Both the position numbers and the translations under genes were made by a program. A stretch of 64,000 nt of DNA from HGM04593 sp045613945. Lineage in GTDB: Bacteria > Bacteroidota > Bacteroidia > Bacteroidales > Bacteroidaceae. Below the pieces are notes generated by a model. It made no database searches and was not told the DNA's origin. It saw nothing but the letters and a program-made list of their open reading frames with translations. How positions within the stretch are numbered: the first letter of the stretch is position 1; each line of letters starts with the position of its first letter. Positions 17,741 through 27,296 of this stretch are shown here, one piece after another. The stretch is taken from positions 1-64,000 of the forward strand of contig JAZLBZ010000029.1 in NCBI GenBank assembly GCA_045613945.1. Reading direction: 5' to 3'.

Positions 17741-18964
17741 ATGAACCTGTCGCTATATATAGCAAAGCGGTACCTGTTTTCAAAGAAAAGCCACCAGGTG
17801 ATAAACATCATTTCGGGAGTGGCCATTGCAGGTATTGCCCTTGCTACGGCAGCAATGGTGTGCACGCTATCGGTGTTCAACGGTTTTCAGAGCGTTGTCG
17901 CCAAGCAGTTCTCGGCATTTGATGCCGACATAAAGATTGTGGCTGCAAGCGGAAAGGTCTTCACCACCGATGCGCCGGAGATAGGCAAGGTTGCAGATAT
18001 GCAGGATATCGCAGCCTTGTCGTTCTGTGTTGAGGGAAAAGCGATGGCGGGATACGGCGGGCAGCAGGCAATGGTAACCATAAAGGGTGTTGATGACTCC
18101 TTTGCACCGCTCACCGGCATTGGCAAGACACTGTACGGCCAGGGAGAATTTGTCCTCAATGACGGCATGAACGACTACGCTGTGCTTGGAGGGGGATTGG
18201 TACACAAGTTGAATTGCGGTGTCCTGTTCACAAGGCCGCTTGAGATTTATGCGCCCAACAGACTGGGCAACATTAACCTGACGATTCCTGCAAGGAATTT
18301 CAAGAAGGCAGAACTGCACTCCACAGGGCTGGTATTCATCCTTAACCAACCCAAATATGACGACGAATACATAATAGCGTCCGATGATTTTGCACGCAAG
18401 TTGTTCCAAAGAGAGGCAAACGAAGCCACTTCAATGGAACTGAAAATCAAAGGCGATGCAGACGCCGCAAAGGTGAAGAAGGATATTGAGAATATTCTTG
18501 GCAGCAACTACACTGTGCAGGACCGTTATGAGCAGCAAATGGATGTATACAAGGTCATGCAGGTGGAAAAGATTATTTCCTACATATTCCTCACCTTTAT
18601 ACTGATGGTTGCCTGTTTCAACATCATTGGTTCACTGGCAATGCTAATCATTGAAAAGCGCGAGAACATGAGGACACTATACAGCATGGGCGCCGAGAAC
18701 AAGACTATTGCAAACATCTTTGTATTTGAGGGTGCAATAATTTCCGCGCTGGGAGCTGCAATAGGCATTGTTGCAGGCGTTGCACTGAGCCTTGCCCAAC
18801 AGCACTTCGGACTCATTTCATTAGGAGACGGTGTTATGTTTGTTGAGAGCTACCCTGTTGAAATTGTTGCAAGCGATGTGGCAATGACATTCTTTACAGT
18901 CATTGCAGTAGGTTTTGTGACGGTATGGCTGCCTGTAAAGGCACTTACAAGAAAGTATATCTGA
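17741..18964 (+). CDS. LolC/LolE-type lipoprotein-releasing ABC transporter permease
   Basis: Inner-membrane permease of the MacB/FtsX class, probably part of a Lol-type machine that releases lipoproteins from the inner membrane. Of 407 residues, helix 1 lies near 22-45 (SHQVINIISGVAIAGIALA), then a large periplasmic domain (about 46-270). Three C-terminal helices follow, including MLIIEKRENMRTLYSMGAENKTI, a hallmark of LolC/E. No ATPase gene is adjacent. It converges with murI with only a 5-bp gap. Confidence 0.87.
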   Translation: MNLSLYIAKRYLFSKKSHQVINIISGVAIAGIALATAAMVCTLSVFNGFQSVVAKQFSAFDADIKIVAASGKVFTTDAPEIGKVADMQDIAALSFCVEGKAMAGYGGQQAMVTIKGVDDSFAPLTGIGKTLYGQGEFVLNDGMNDYAVLGGGLVHKLNCGVLFTRPLEIYAPNRLGNINLTIPARNFKKAELHSTGLVFILNQPKYDDEYIIASDDFARKLFQREANEATSMELKIKGDADAAKVKKDIENILGSNYTVQDRYEQQMDVYKVMQVEKIISYIFLTFILMVACFNIIGSLAMLIIEKRENMRTLYSMGAENKTIANIFVFEGAIISALGAAIGIVAGVALSLAQQHFGLISLGDGVMFVESYPVEIVASDVAMTFFTVIAVGFVTVWLPVKALTRKYI

Positions 18965-18969
18965 TTCTT

Positions 18970-19827
18970 TTAGACAAGCACAACATTCTTAACTTCAACG
19001 GGATAGTTGAGGAACAGTGATGCCTGGTCGCCGAACTTGCCGCCGGCCTCGGTGGTGCAGAACTGCGTTGTGCCACCCTTCGTGCAGAGCGCATCCATCT
19101 CGGGGTGACGGCGCAGATAGTCCTTGAGCGAGGCTGCCACCGCTGCACCCTGTGTTATGAGAGTAATGCCCTCCGGGGTATATTTCCTGATTTTCTCAAT
19201 GAGAATGGGATAGTGTGTGCAGCCCAGGATGATTGTATCAATATCCGGGTCGCGCGAAAGCAGGTTGTCTATGTGGCGCTTTACAAAATAGTCGGCGCCG
19301 TCACCGGCATATTCATTGGTTTCTACAAGCGGAACCCACATTGGGCAAGCCTCGCCGGTCACCTCTATCTCAGGGAAGAGTTTACGAATTTCAAGCGGAT
19401 AGGAGAGCGACTTGATTGTACCCTCTGTTGCCAGCACGCCAATGTGGCGGCTCTTGGTAATATCTCCTACGCACTCCACTGTGGGGCGTATTATACCAAG
19501 CACACGACGGTTAGGGTCGCACAGCGGAATATCGACCTGCTGTATTGTACGCAAGGCCTTTGCCGAAGCCGTATTGCAGGCAAGAATTACCAGCTGACAG
19601 CCTTGACGGAAGAGATAATCAACAGACTGACGGGTAAATTCATACACAACATCGAACGAGCGCGTGCCATAAGGAGTGCGAGCATTGTCGCCCAAGTAGA
19701 TGTAGTCATACTCGGGCAGCAGTTTCTTGATTTCGTCATAAATAGTCAAGCCGCCATACCCTGAATCGAACACGCCAATAGGACCTGCCTCCTTAGAAAG
19801 TTGTACAAATTTATCCATATTTTTCAC
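18970..19827 (-). CDS. murI: Glutamate racemase
   Basis: Makes D-glutamate for peptidoglycan. The 285 residues contain D21/S22 in GVFDSGYGGL, catalytic Cys84 in ACNTASA and catalytic Cys203 in LGCTHYP. Full length. It is the last gene of the bamA-ompH cluster (18 bp after the third OmpH-like gene), tying wall-precursor supply to envelope assembly. A second in-frame ATG (MDKFVQL) at codon 4 could be the true start. Confidence 0.95.
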   Translation of the reverse strand: MKNMDKFVQLSKEAGPIGVFDSGYGGLTIYDEIKKLLPEYDYIYLGDNARTPYGTRSFDVVYEFTRQSVDYLFRQGCQLVILACNTASAKALRTIQQVDIPLCDPNRRVLGIIRPTVECVGDITKSRHIGVLATEGTIKSLSYPLEIRKLFPEIEVTGEACPMWVPLVETNEYAGDGADYFVKRHIDNLLSRDPDIDTIILGCTHYPILIEKIRKYTPEGITLITQGAAVAASLKDYLRRHPEMDALCTKGGTTQFCTTEAGGKFGDQASLFLNYPVEVKNVVLV

Positions 19828-19845
19828 ACTCTATTGTGTCGGTTA

Positions 19846-20508
19846 TTACTGTTGAGCAGTTTCATCTGTTGCCACCTTCACCTCATCCGTCGCAGCCTCT
19901 TCATTGACAACGGCCTCTTTCAGCCCGGTTGCAGGAAGCGCTGCCGGTTTAGAGAGCCCGAACTGATTGAGATAATCGTCATAGCCATCGAGTTCCGTCG
20001 CCGGTTTATCGGGGTAAAGCGCTGCATCGAGCAACATACGGGTTATATTGAAAGCCTTGTTAGGATTCATATACACATATGCCGCGACATCGGTATCCAC
20101 CACGTAGTCAAGGTCGCAAGCTGCCGACACCTTCCCAACTGCAATGGCCACCGCCTCGCGCGAGGGAGCCAAGAGCGAGTCCTTTGCCTGCACAAGCCAT
20201 ACCTTGAGTTCCTTGCGAAAATTGACACTGTTATCCACCAGGCGCTGCAGTTCGTTCTGTCTTTTGCGCAGGATGGGCTCGGGGAAATCGCGATAGCCAT
20301 CAAGGAAAGCAACATACTGGCGGGTGAGTTCCCTCTCGTTATGCTCTATCTCCTTCTCGCATCGCTGACAAAGACGCTCATAGTCGACCATAGCCTGCTT
20401 ATACGAGGGCAATGCCTGCAGCACGCCATTATTGCTATAATACCCAAACTGCGCTTTGGAAAGCATTGCAGAAGATAATACCAACAAGAACAAGAAGAGT
20501 TTACGCAT
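19846..20508 (-). CDS. OmpH/Skp-like periplasmic chaperone, third paralogue
   Basis: Secreted coiled-coil protein of the OmpH/Skp family that likely holds unfolded outer-membrane proteins. The start is the ATG at 20508 (MRKLFLFLLVLSSAMLSKAQFGYYS), where the signal peptide begins. Residues 30-130 form a charged helical hairpin. About 220 residues, longer than the other two copies, with an acidic C-terminal extension (EEAATDEVKVATDET). Most diverged of the three, so its clients may differ. Confidence 0.75.
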   Translation of the reverse strand: MRKLFLFLLVLSSAMLSKAQFGYYSNNGVLQALPSYKQAMVDYERLCQRCEKEIEHNERELTRQYVAFLDGYRDFPEPILRKRQNELQRLVDNSVNFRKELKVWLVQAKDSLLAPSREAVAIAVGKVSAACDLDYVVDTDVAAYVYMNPNKAFNITRMLLDAALYPDKPATELDGYDDYLNQFGLSKPAALPATGLKEAVVNEEAATDEVKVATDETAQQ

Positions 20509-20550
20509 TTCTAATAGAATTTTATCCGATGTTATATTACAATTAACAGG

Positions 20551-20582
20551 GAACAACCCCCTTGTACACAAGGGAGTTGTCC
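20551..20582 (-). promoter_or_regulatory. Intergenic hairpin between OmpH paralogues 2 and 3
   Basis: Arms ACAACCCCCTTGT and ACAAGGGAGTTGT form a near-perfect stem in the 93-bp gap between the second and third ompH-like genes. No strong T-run follows, so partial attenuation or mRNA-end protection is as likely as termination. Confidence 0.4.
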
Positions 20583-20601
20583 TGTATAACAAGAGACGAT
20601 A

Positions 20602-21132
20602 TTACTTAGCCACAGCAGGAACTGCGTTTGCTGCAATACCAAGTTTCGCCTTTACCTTTGGAGTAACGTCCTCACAAATAGCCTGGTTAATGAAAGGAAC
20701 ACCGCCGGCAACATCAAAGATGCAGACATAGGCACCATCCTTACCCACAGCCTCAAGAGCATTCTTCAACAGAGTCTGAATCTCAATCATCTTATCCTGC
20801 TCGGCCTTCTGAAGATTCTGCTGAACCTCCTGGCCATACTCCTGCAGGCGCTGCTGCAACTGCATAAGTTCCTCATAACGACGCTTGAGGATATTCTCGG
20901 GAACAGAATCCTGCTGCATCTTCTCGAACTCTGTACCTTTCTTCTCAAGTTCAGTACGGATATTATTGAACTCGTCTGTGTACATCTTCTCAAGAGCCTG
21001 GACATCCTTCAGAGCCTTTGCATACTCAGGCATAACCTGAATAATCTCTGCAGAGTTTACATAACCGAATTTCTGTGCCAAAAGGCTCATTGGAGCCAGC
21101 ATCAAAATCAAAATCAAAAACTTTTTCATCAT
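20602..21132 (-). CDS. OmpH/Skp-like periplasmic chaperone, second paralogue
   Basis: A 176-residue secreted protein. Signal peptide LILILMLAPMSLLAQ, then KFGYVNSAEIIQVMPEYAKA, the typical OmpH start. A long coiled coil (about 45-125, Gln/Glu/Lys-rich) and a beta-stranded trimer body (YVCIFDVAGGVPFIN) follow. It should chaperone beta-barrel precursors towards BamA, encoded two genes upstream. Separated by 79 bp from copy 1. Confidence 0.85.
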   Translation of the reverse strand: MMKKFLILILMLAPMSLLAQKFGYVNSAEIIQVMPEYAKALKDVQALEKMYTDEFNNIRTELEKKGTEFEKMQQDSVPENILKRRYEELMQLQQRLQEYGQEVQQNLQKAEQDKMIEIQTLLKNALEAVGKDGAYVCIFDVAGGVPFINQAICEDVTPKVKAKLGIAANAVPAVAK

Positions 21133-21211
21133 CTTTATAATTTAATTAAACATATTCACTCTAACTAATAAGACTGCAAAAACAGCCGTTTGTAACATCG
21201 GCAAATGTTAA

Positions 21212-21727
21212 TTATTCTGAATATCCGAGTTTTACAAGCACGTCATTGCTTATGTCAATGGATGGTGCCGAATATATGAGGTTTGTTGCCGATGACTTGT
21301 CGAACACCATTGTATACTTCTTTAGTTCGCAGATGTCCTTTATTGCATTGTAGACCTCTTCCTGTATTGGAGCAATAAGGCTCTCATGCTTCTTGTACAA
21401 CTCACCGTTCGCGCCAAAATAGTATCGTTTGAGTTCACTTGCCTCCTTCTCTTTGGCAAGAATCTCCTCCTCGCGCTCAATGCGCTGAGCATCGGAGAGG
21501 AAAGCCGACTCGCTTTGGTACTTTTTGTAGAGTTTCTCGGCCTCCTGCACAAGTTCCTCAATTTCGCCCTGCCAACGCTTGGACTGCTGGTTCAACTGCT
21601 CATTGGCACGTTCATAGGCAGGGATATTCTTGAGAATGTACTCCATGTCCACTGTTACATATTTTTGTGCCTGCACTCCGGTCAGGGCAAGCATACACAC
21701 TATCGTTGCTAAAAAAAATCTCTTCAT
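21212..21727 (-). CDS. OmpH/Skp-like periplasmic chaperone, first paralogue
   Basis: A 171-residue secreted Skp-type chaperone: signal peptide ending VQAQKYV, the conserved TVDMEYILKNIPAYERANEQL start, a charged coiled coil (about 40-115) and the strand MVFDKSSATNLIYSAPSIDI. It lies 19 bp after bamA, the classical bamA-skp arrangement, and is the best candidate for the ancestral copy. Confidence 0.87.
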   Translation of the reverse strand: MKRFFLATIVCMLALTGVQAQKYVTVDMEYILKNIPAYERANEQLNQQSKRWQGEIEELVQEAEKLYKKYQSESAFLSDAQRIEREEEILAKEKEASELKRYYFGANGELYKKHESLIAPIQEEVYNAIKDICELKKYTMVFDKSSATNLIYSAPSIDISNDVLVKLGYSE

Positions 21728-21746
21728 AGTCTTAGTCGTTTTATGA

Positions 21747-24401
21747 TTAGAACTCCTGGCCTAAGATAAAGTGGAAGTGGCTGCCACCATACTGAGATGA
21801 ACCGAAGACCTTGTCAAAGCCGTAGGCCCAGTCAATACCGATAAGGCCAATCATCTGCAGGAATACACGCACACCAACACCGGCGCTTCGCTTGAGGTCA
21901 AACAAGTTGAATTTGGAAACATCAGTCCATGCGTTACCACCCTCAATGAATGCCAGACCATAGATACTTGTAGAGTTCTGCAGCATGAATGGGAAACGCA
22001 ACTCGAGTCCAAGACGCGTGTAGGCATATCCCTCGTAGCCATAGGGGGTGAGACTACCATTCTCATATCCACGCAAGGCCACCATGTCTGTTGCATAGTT
22101 ATATGAATATCCACTCATACCGTCACCGCCCACATAGAATGTCTCGAACGGAGACTTCTTATTCCTGTCATAACTGCCAAGAATACCAAAATCGGCACGT
22201 GTCATCAGCACAAGATTATACTTGCCAGGTGTGAGCGAGGTAAATGTCTTGCTACGGAACTTGATCTTGTAGTACTCAATCCACTTGTGCTTATCCCTGA
22301 GTTCGGCCTTGTACTGTGGTGAGTTGACATTTGTCGCAAGGTTTGCATAGTCCTTTCCGTCCCAGGCCGAATATGGAGGTGTTGCCGACGCAACCAACGA
22401 GAACTCCGAGCCCTGACGTGGGAAATAAGGGTGGTCAAGAGTGCTGCGGCCAAGTGTCAACTGCAGGTTCAGGTTGTTACATATACCATCCGTAATAAGG
22501 AAGTACTGCCAGTTCTTCAGGTCGTATACCTGATAGTTCAGTTCGGCCGAGAAGGTGAAGTTATCATCGGGCCAATTCAGGCGGCGTCCCCATCCCAGAG
22601 AAGCACCATACATCTTTATATATTTGTCAGGGTCATAGTACGACGACATATTATTGTAGCCATAGCCGCCATAATTGCCATAACCGTAGAGATAGTTATA
22701 GTAATTGTTGTAGTAGGCCGAGTTGTAATAACTGTCGGCAACGTCTGTCTGCATAGAGAAGAATGCCGAGAACGAGAACGAGTTCGGACGCTTGCGACCC
22801 AGCCAGGGATCAAAGAAGTTTATGCTGTACGACTGATAGTAACGGCCATTGGTCTGTGCACTGATAGCCAATGTCTGTCCGTCACCCTGTGGAATTACGC
22901 CACGACGTACACCATCCCTGCGGAAAAGGTTACGCATTGAGAAGTTGGTGAACTTCAATGACAGTTTACCAATAACTCCGGTCTGTCCCCAGCCGGCAGA
23001 GAGTTCAATCTGGTCACTGCTCTTGGGCTCTAGTTTCCAATGCATATCAACAGTTCCGTTCTCGGGATTAGGCACAGCACCCGGATCAATCTTTTCGGGG
23101 TCAAAGTGTCCCATATTGGCAATATTACGCCATGAGCGCTCAAGTGCATTCATTGAGAACAGACTTCCTGGCAATGTATAGAGTTCGCGGCGTACTACCT
23201 CCTCATACACGCGGTCATTGCCACTGATTGTCACACGGTCAATTGTTGCCTGCACACCCTCTACAACACGAATCTCAAGGTCAACCGAGTCATTCTCAAT
23301 CCTTGCCTCTACAGGCAGGGCGTTGAAGAACACATAGCCATCGTTGTAATATATATTCTTGACAGCGTCCTCATCTGTTAAAAGACGGTTCTCGAGTTCG
23401 TTCTGGTCATATACATCACCGGCCTTCATGCGCAGTGCAAAATCGAGATAGGCTGTTGAGTATACACTGTTTCCAACCCATTTGATACTGCGTATGTGAT
23501 ACTTGTTGCCCTCTTCAATGGTCAGATATATATCCACGCTCTTGTCGTCAAAAGGAACCACGCTGTCCTTTACAATGCGGGCATCGCGATAACCGTTCTC
23601 GTAATACCTGTCAAGAATCTTCTCCTTGTCCTCGGCATAACGCTCCTCAATAAACTTCTGAGGCCTGAAAAGAGTGTATAGCATATTGTCCCAACGAATC
23701 TTCTCGCGGGTCTTTTTCATCGCATACCTCACCTTTTTGTCGGAGAGGGCATTCGCACCTTCAATATATATACGGTGCACCTTGACCTTGTCGTTCTTTG
23801 AGATTTGAATATCTACAATCACGCGGTTATCCTCGGTGACATCGGGTCGCTGCACAAAGCGCACCTCGGCATTCTTGTATCCCTTGTCATCATAGTAGTT
23901 CTTTATCACCTTCTCGGCACGCGAAATAATATCGGGGGTTATGTGCCCACCGGGGAAAATGCCCACTTTGGTCTCCAGTTCCTCGCGCTCACTTTTCTTT
24001 ATTCCCTGGATATTGAGTTGCGAAACGCGTGGACGCTGCCTGAGCGCAATCCCCAGATAGATGTAGTTACCTTTGATACTGTCGGCTGTTATGCTCACAT
24101 CCTCAAAGAGACCATGCTTCCAGAAACGCTTGATTGCATTGGTTACCTCTTCACCGGGCACAGATATGACATCGCCGATAGAGAGACCGGAGATACCAAT
24201 CACCACCGAGGGTTCAAGATTTTCTGCACCTGTGAGGTTTATACCTCCGATGGTGTATTTGTGCGCAGCACCTGAGTATAGTATCGTTGGCTTGACAACA
24301 ACATCCTGCGCCGACAACGCCGACGTAAAGAGTAGCAGCACAGCCAAAAGAGCCACTTTCAAAAACGGAAAAAATCTCATTCTATACTGTCTTTTCATCA
24401 T
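21747..24401 (-). CDS. bamA: Outer-membrane protein assembly factor BamA
   Basis: Central beta-barrel insertase of the outer membrane. The 884 residues comprise a signal peptide (LLAVLLLFTSALSAQ), POTRA domains over roughly 35-440 and a 16-strand barrel ending in the aromatic C-terminal signature FHFILGQEF. Residues about 554-592 form a Tyr/Asn/Gly-rich surface loop. The given start overlaps uppS by 20 bp; an in-frame ATG at 24380 (MRFFPFLKV), just past the uppS stop, is an equally good start. Chaperone genes follow immediately. Identity is sure. Confidence 0.95.
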   Translation of the reverse strand: MMKRQYRMRFFPFLKVALLAVLLLFTSALSAQDVVVKPTILYSGAAHKYTIGGINLTGAENLEPSVVIGISGLSIGDVISVPGEEVTNAIKRFWKHGLFEDVSITADSIKGNYIYLGIALRQRPRVSQLNIQGIKKSEREELETKVGIFPGGHITPDIISRAEKVIKNYYDDKGYKNAEVRFVQRPDVTEDNRVIVDIQISKNDKVKVHRIYIEGANALSDKKVRYAMKKTREKIRWDNMLYTLFRPQKFIEERYAEDKEKILDRYYENGYRDARIVKDSVVPFDDKSVDIYLTIEEGNKYHIRSIKWVGNSVYSTAYLDFALRMKAGDVYDQNELENRLLTDEDAVKNIYYNDGYVFFNALPVEARIENDSVDLEIRVVEGVQATIDRVTISGNDRVYEEVVRRELYTLPGSLFSMNALERSWRNIANMGHFDPEKIDPGAVPNPENGTVDMHWKLEPKSSDQIELSAGWGQTGVIGKLSLKFTNFSMRNLFRRDGVRRGVIPQGDGQTLAISAQTNGRYYQSYSINFFDPWLGRKRPNSFSFSAFFSMQTDVADSYYNSAYYNNYYNYLYGYGNYGGYGYNNMSSYYDPDKYIKMYGASLGWGRRLNWPDDNFTFSAELNYQVYDLKNWQYFLITDGICNNLNLQLTLGRSTLDHPYFPRQGSEFSLVASATPPYSAWDGKDYANLATNVNSPQYKAELRDKHKWIEYYKIKFRSKTFTSLTPGKYNLVLMTRADFGILGSYDRNKKSPFETFYVGGDGMSGYSYNYATDMVALRGYENGSLTPYGYEGYAYTRLGLELRFPFMLQNSTSIYGLAFIEGGNAWTDVSKFNLFDLKRSAGVGVRVFLQMIGLIGIDWAYGFDKVFGSSQYGGSHFHFILGQEF

Positions 24402-25134
24402 TTGTCACTTGTTCACCGGTCAAGCCATAACGGCGCTGACGGCTTTGATATTCGTATATCGCCTTGCAAAGTTCTTCCTTGTTAAAATCGGGCCATAGAA
24501 CCTCGGTAAAATAGAACTCGGCATATGCAAGCTGCCAAAGCAGGAAATTGCTCAGTCTCTGCTCCTTGCCGGTACGTATGAGCAAGTCCGGGTCGGGCAT
24601 AAAGGAGGTTGTCAAAGCCTTGTCAATAGCCTCATCGTTTATATCATCGAGCGCCATACCGCCCTCCTGCACCTTTGCAGCAATGCTGCGCACAGCCTCT
24701 GTAATCTCCCATTTCGATGAGTAGCTCAATGCCAGGACAAGAGTCATTGCATCGTTCTTTGCAGTGCGCTCAACGCAGCCATTAAGACGGTCACGCACAT
24801 TGTCGGGCAACTTGCTCATGTCGCCTATTATGCGGAATGCTACATTGTGCCTTACGAAAAGTTCCTCCTCAACCGACTCGAACAGCAATGCCATCAGTGC
24901 TGCAACCTCGGCAATAGGACGTTTCCAGTTCTCTGTTGAAAAAGTGTAGAGTGTCAGATACTTGACGCCCAGTTTCAACGCATCCTCAACCAACTGGCGT
25001 ACCGCAACGGCGCCGGCCTGGTGCCCCTCCTGACGTTCCTTGCCACGCAACTGCGCCCAACGGCCATTGCCATCCATGATGATGGCTATGTGCTTGGGCA
25101 CTCTCTCCATATCTATTTTCTCAATATAGTTCAT
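24382..25134 (-). CDS. uppS: Isoprenyl (undecaprenyl) diphosphate synthase
   Basis: cis-Prenyltransferase making the C55 lipid carrier for wall and surface glycans. The 250 residues contain MDGNGRWA (P-loop-like, catalytic Asp), EGHQAG, FSTENWKRP and the C-terminal GKEQRLSNFLLWQ...EFYFTEVLWPDF block. Full length. Overlaps the bamA start region, and the DUF6089-like gene is 5 bp upstream, so all belong to one transcript. Confidence 0.96.
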   Translation of the reverse strand: MNYIEKIDMERVPKHIAIIMDGNGRWAQLRGKERQEGHQAGAVAVRQLVEDALKLGVKYLTLYTFSTENWKRPIAEVAALMALLFESVEEELFVRHNVAFRIIGDMSKLPDNVRDRLNGCVERTAKNDAMTLVLALSYSSKWEITEAVRSIAAKVQEGGMALDDINDEAIDKALTTSFMPDPDLLIRTGKEQRLSNFLLWQLAYAEFYFTEVLWPDFNKEELCKAIYEYQSRQRRYGLTGEQVTNDEKTV

Positions 25135-25139
25135 TGCTA

Positions 25140-25841
25140 TTAATTGTTACATTTTCTATATTTTGGCGACAAATCGTATGTCACAAACAGTGACAGGAAC
25201 GAATATCCATCCTTGTTTTTCATAAATCCGCTATCAATGCCATAGGGGTCGTTCAGTTGTCCACCTCCCCTACCGGTCACGTCCAGATTATCACTGAAGG
25301 TGAAACGATAGGACAACTCACAGCCCAGATTCAAGCGTGGCATGACTTTCCATTTTACTCCAACACCCAACGGAATATTTGGTGTAAACAGATGCTTGGC
25401 CGGCGCCGGAGCATAAGTGAGGCCTACACCCGCAAACACATATGGAGCCAACCGGCTCGAGCGCTTGTAACCGGTGCCATCGCCGTATGCAAAGAAGTGG
25501 CACTCATACTGTGCGCCAAGTTCATACAACATACGTCCAAACTCAACATCGCCACCGGGGAAGGCATTATCCCCACCGGTCGTCTTGCCCGATATGCGTG
25601 CAACCGCAGCATTGGCCTTGACCGCCATACGAGGGTTGATATTGTAGCGGAACAGCGCACCGCCCATCACATTGAAGTTGTCTACCGGCGACCAATAATT
25701 GGCATCGCCATAGTAGGTACATCCACCTAGCATTGCTCCAACCTCGTAACGGTATTCAAGACCATCGGCACGCGCCACAGTGGCAAAGCACAATATCATT
25801 GCGCCCATCACCGCCCCACGTACCAATGCCAACAGTCTCAT
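25140..25841 (-). CDS. Outer-membrane beta-barrel protein (DUF6089-like)
   Basis: A 233-residue secreted protein with signal peptide ending VARADG. Alternating hydrophobic strands fit a small 8-stranded barrel (YRYEVGAMLGGCTYYGDAN, APYVFAGVGLTYAP, LSLFVTYDLSPKY). It resembles the Bacteroidota DUF6089 family, which habitually sits beside uppS/bamA. Function unknown; its position suggests an accessory role in outer-membrane assembly. Confidence 0.78.
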   Translation of the reverse strand: MRLLALVRGAVMGAMILCFATVARADGLEYRYEVGAMLGGCTYYGDANYWSPVDNFNVMGGALFRYNINPRMAVKANAAVARISGKTTGGDNAFPGGDVEFGRMLYELGAQYECHFFAYGDGTGYKRSSRLAPYVFAGVGLTYAPAPAKHLFTPNIPLGVGVKWKVMPRLNLGCELSYRFTFSDNLDVTGRGGGQLNDPYGIDSGFMKNKDGYSFLSLFVTYDLSPKYRKCNN

Positions 25842-25845
25842 ATTG

Positions 25846-27204
25846 TTATTTCTTGAAACCCAAACGGTTTATTATTCCCTTCCAGACAACAGATTTTCCG
25901 CCACCCATCACAATCCACATCACATTGTTGGAATCCACTGTTGCCACAAACGGAGTATCATCGCCCTGCAGTTCATGCGGCAAACGCTGGTCAAATCCCT
26001 CAGGCGCTTTCCAGGTTATACCGTTGTCGCGCGAGACGTAGAAAGACGACAAAGCCTCGACAGCCTCACCCTGCGCAACGCCGGCGCCACCAATGGCATA
26101 CAGGGAATTATCATATCTCATAACTGCCAGGCCCTTCAGCGAGGGGCAAGAGAATGTATTACCCTCATTCTCATACTTCACCCAAGACTTTTCGGTCGAC
26201 AGCCTGCTCCAAACAGTTGCATTGCCTTCCATTGCCTCGTTATCGTAACCGACCAGCACATATCGTACAATGCGGCTGTGGTGATTCATTGCATACGATG
26301 CTATTGACGCGCCATACAGCGGAAATCCGGCAGGGCACTGTCCTGCGCTCTCAAAAATTTCTCCGTCAGAGGTGCAAAGCAGCCCATTCTCTGCCGCCAC
26401 CCACATCTTTCCGTCAACGTCAGAGACGCCGACTATCGCAAAGACACCGCACTCACTGTAGCATCGCGACCAGTCAACAGCATTCTCTGAACGATATACA
26501 CCATCGGCAGCAGCCAGATAGAGCGCACCGCCAAAAGCCTGTATGGTTTTCATATCGGCACCGGCAGACAAACTGTCGATTGATTCTTCACTCCAGTATG
26601 GCTCACCCTGCAAGGCTGTCCTTGCCAGCATCATCTGGCCATTCTTCTCGCCGAAGAGACACAGTTCGCCATTGAATTCCAATGCACGAAGCGGCGCAAA
26701 AGCCTTGTCTACAGACAGAAACTTATCCCACACCATCTTTTCGGGCTGGACCTGATGCACATTGACAGAGACCGTATACTCTCTTGAATACTTGGTATCG
26801 GTTGATGTTATACGGAACTTGCGAGGGGTAGTGAAATCCAAAGAATCGGTTGTGTAGAAATTTTCGAATATACCGATGCTGTCGTTATATATCTGGGCAT
26901 AGCCCGACAGACCCATGCTGACAACAACCTTGTCCACATTGGTCGCATAAGGCAACGAATCGGCGTTGTACACCTCACCGGTAACCTGATTGATTGAGAA
27001 TGGATAGGAACTGCCCTGTATTATCTTTACCTCGACAGTATCCACGCCGGCCGAAGTATATGCCGGATATTCAGACTTGATATTGCCAATGCTGAATGAA
27101 CTCAAAATCGCATAAGGCGACAACTCAGCCTCATCGCCATCATCGAAGCATGACGTTGCAACAAGTATTAACATTGACAAGCATATCGCTAAACTTTTCT
27201 TCAT
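25846..27204 (-). CDS. Lipoprotein with beta-propeller-like repeats (DUF6242-like)
   Basis: About 452 residues. Signal peptide with lipobox VATSCF, Cys19. The ATG at 27204 starts this signal; an upstream extension in the same frame is not plausible. The first part (20-160) is Ig-like beta. The rest contains repeated short strands with W and G turns (VYRSENAVDWSRCYSECGVFAIVG, FYVSRDNGITWKAPEGF) like BNR/Kelch propeller blades. It resembles the Bacteroides DUF6242 lipoproteins encoded beside DUF6089 and uppS. Presumed first gene of the bamA operon. Confidence 0.72.
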   Translation of the reverse strand: MKKSLAICLSMLILVATSCFDDGDEAELSPYAILSSFSIGNIKSEYPAYTSAGVDTVEVKIIQGSSYPFSINQVTGEVYNADSLPYATNVDKVVVSMGLSGYAQIYNDSIGIFENFYTTDSLDFTTPRKFRITSTDTKYSREYTVSVNVHQVQPEKMVWDKFLSVDKAFAPLRALEFNGELCLFGEKNGQMMLARTALQGEPYWSEESIDSLSAGADMKTIQAFGGALYLAAADGVYRSENAVDWSRCYSECGVFAIVGVSDVDGKMWVAAENGLLCTSDGEIFESAGQCPAGFPLYGASIASYAMNHHSRIVRYVLVGYDNEAMEGNATVWSRLSTEKSWVKYENEGNTFSCPSLKGLAVMRYDNSLYAIGGAGVAQGEAVEALSSFYVSRDNGITWKAPEGFDQRLPHELQGDDTPFVATVDSNNVMWIVMGGGKSVVWKGIINRLGFKK

Positions 27205-27230
27205 ACAAATGTGCACTTTACGTTCAATTT

Positions 27231-27239
27231 GCAAAAATA
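27231..27239 (-). promoter_or_regulatory. Candidate -7 box before the DUF6242-uppS-bamA operon
   Basis: TATTTTTGC on the minus strand is a perfect -7 element, 27 bp before the start at 27204. No clear TTTG lies at the expected distance, so support is partial. It would separate this unit from ribD upstream. Confidence 0.45.
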
Positions 27240-27296
27240 GCAACATTTTTTGGTTTATGCGATATTTAGAGCCCTATTTATAATATTTTAAATTTA

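Noticed and set aside
17867..18409. A 180-codon open frame antisense to the LolC/E-type permease
   Set aside because: No recognisable protein features; the plus-strand permease explains the coding signal.
19105..19764. A 219-codon open frame antisense to murI
   Set aside because: It runs over both catalytic Cys motifs of glutamate racemase and shows no domain or signal of its own.
22431..22940. A hydrophobic 169-codon frame antisense to bamA
   Set aside because: It is the shadow of the Tyr/Asn-rich loop codons in BamA; the Ile/Val richness is a by-product.
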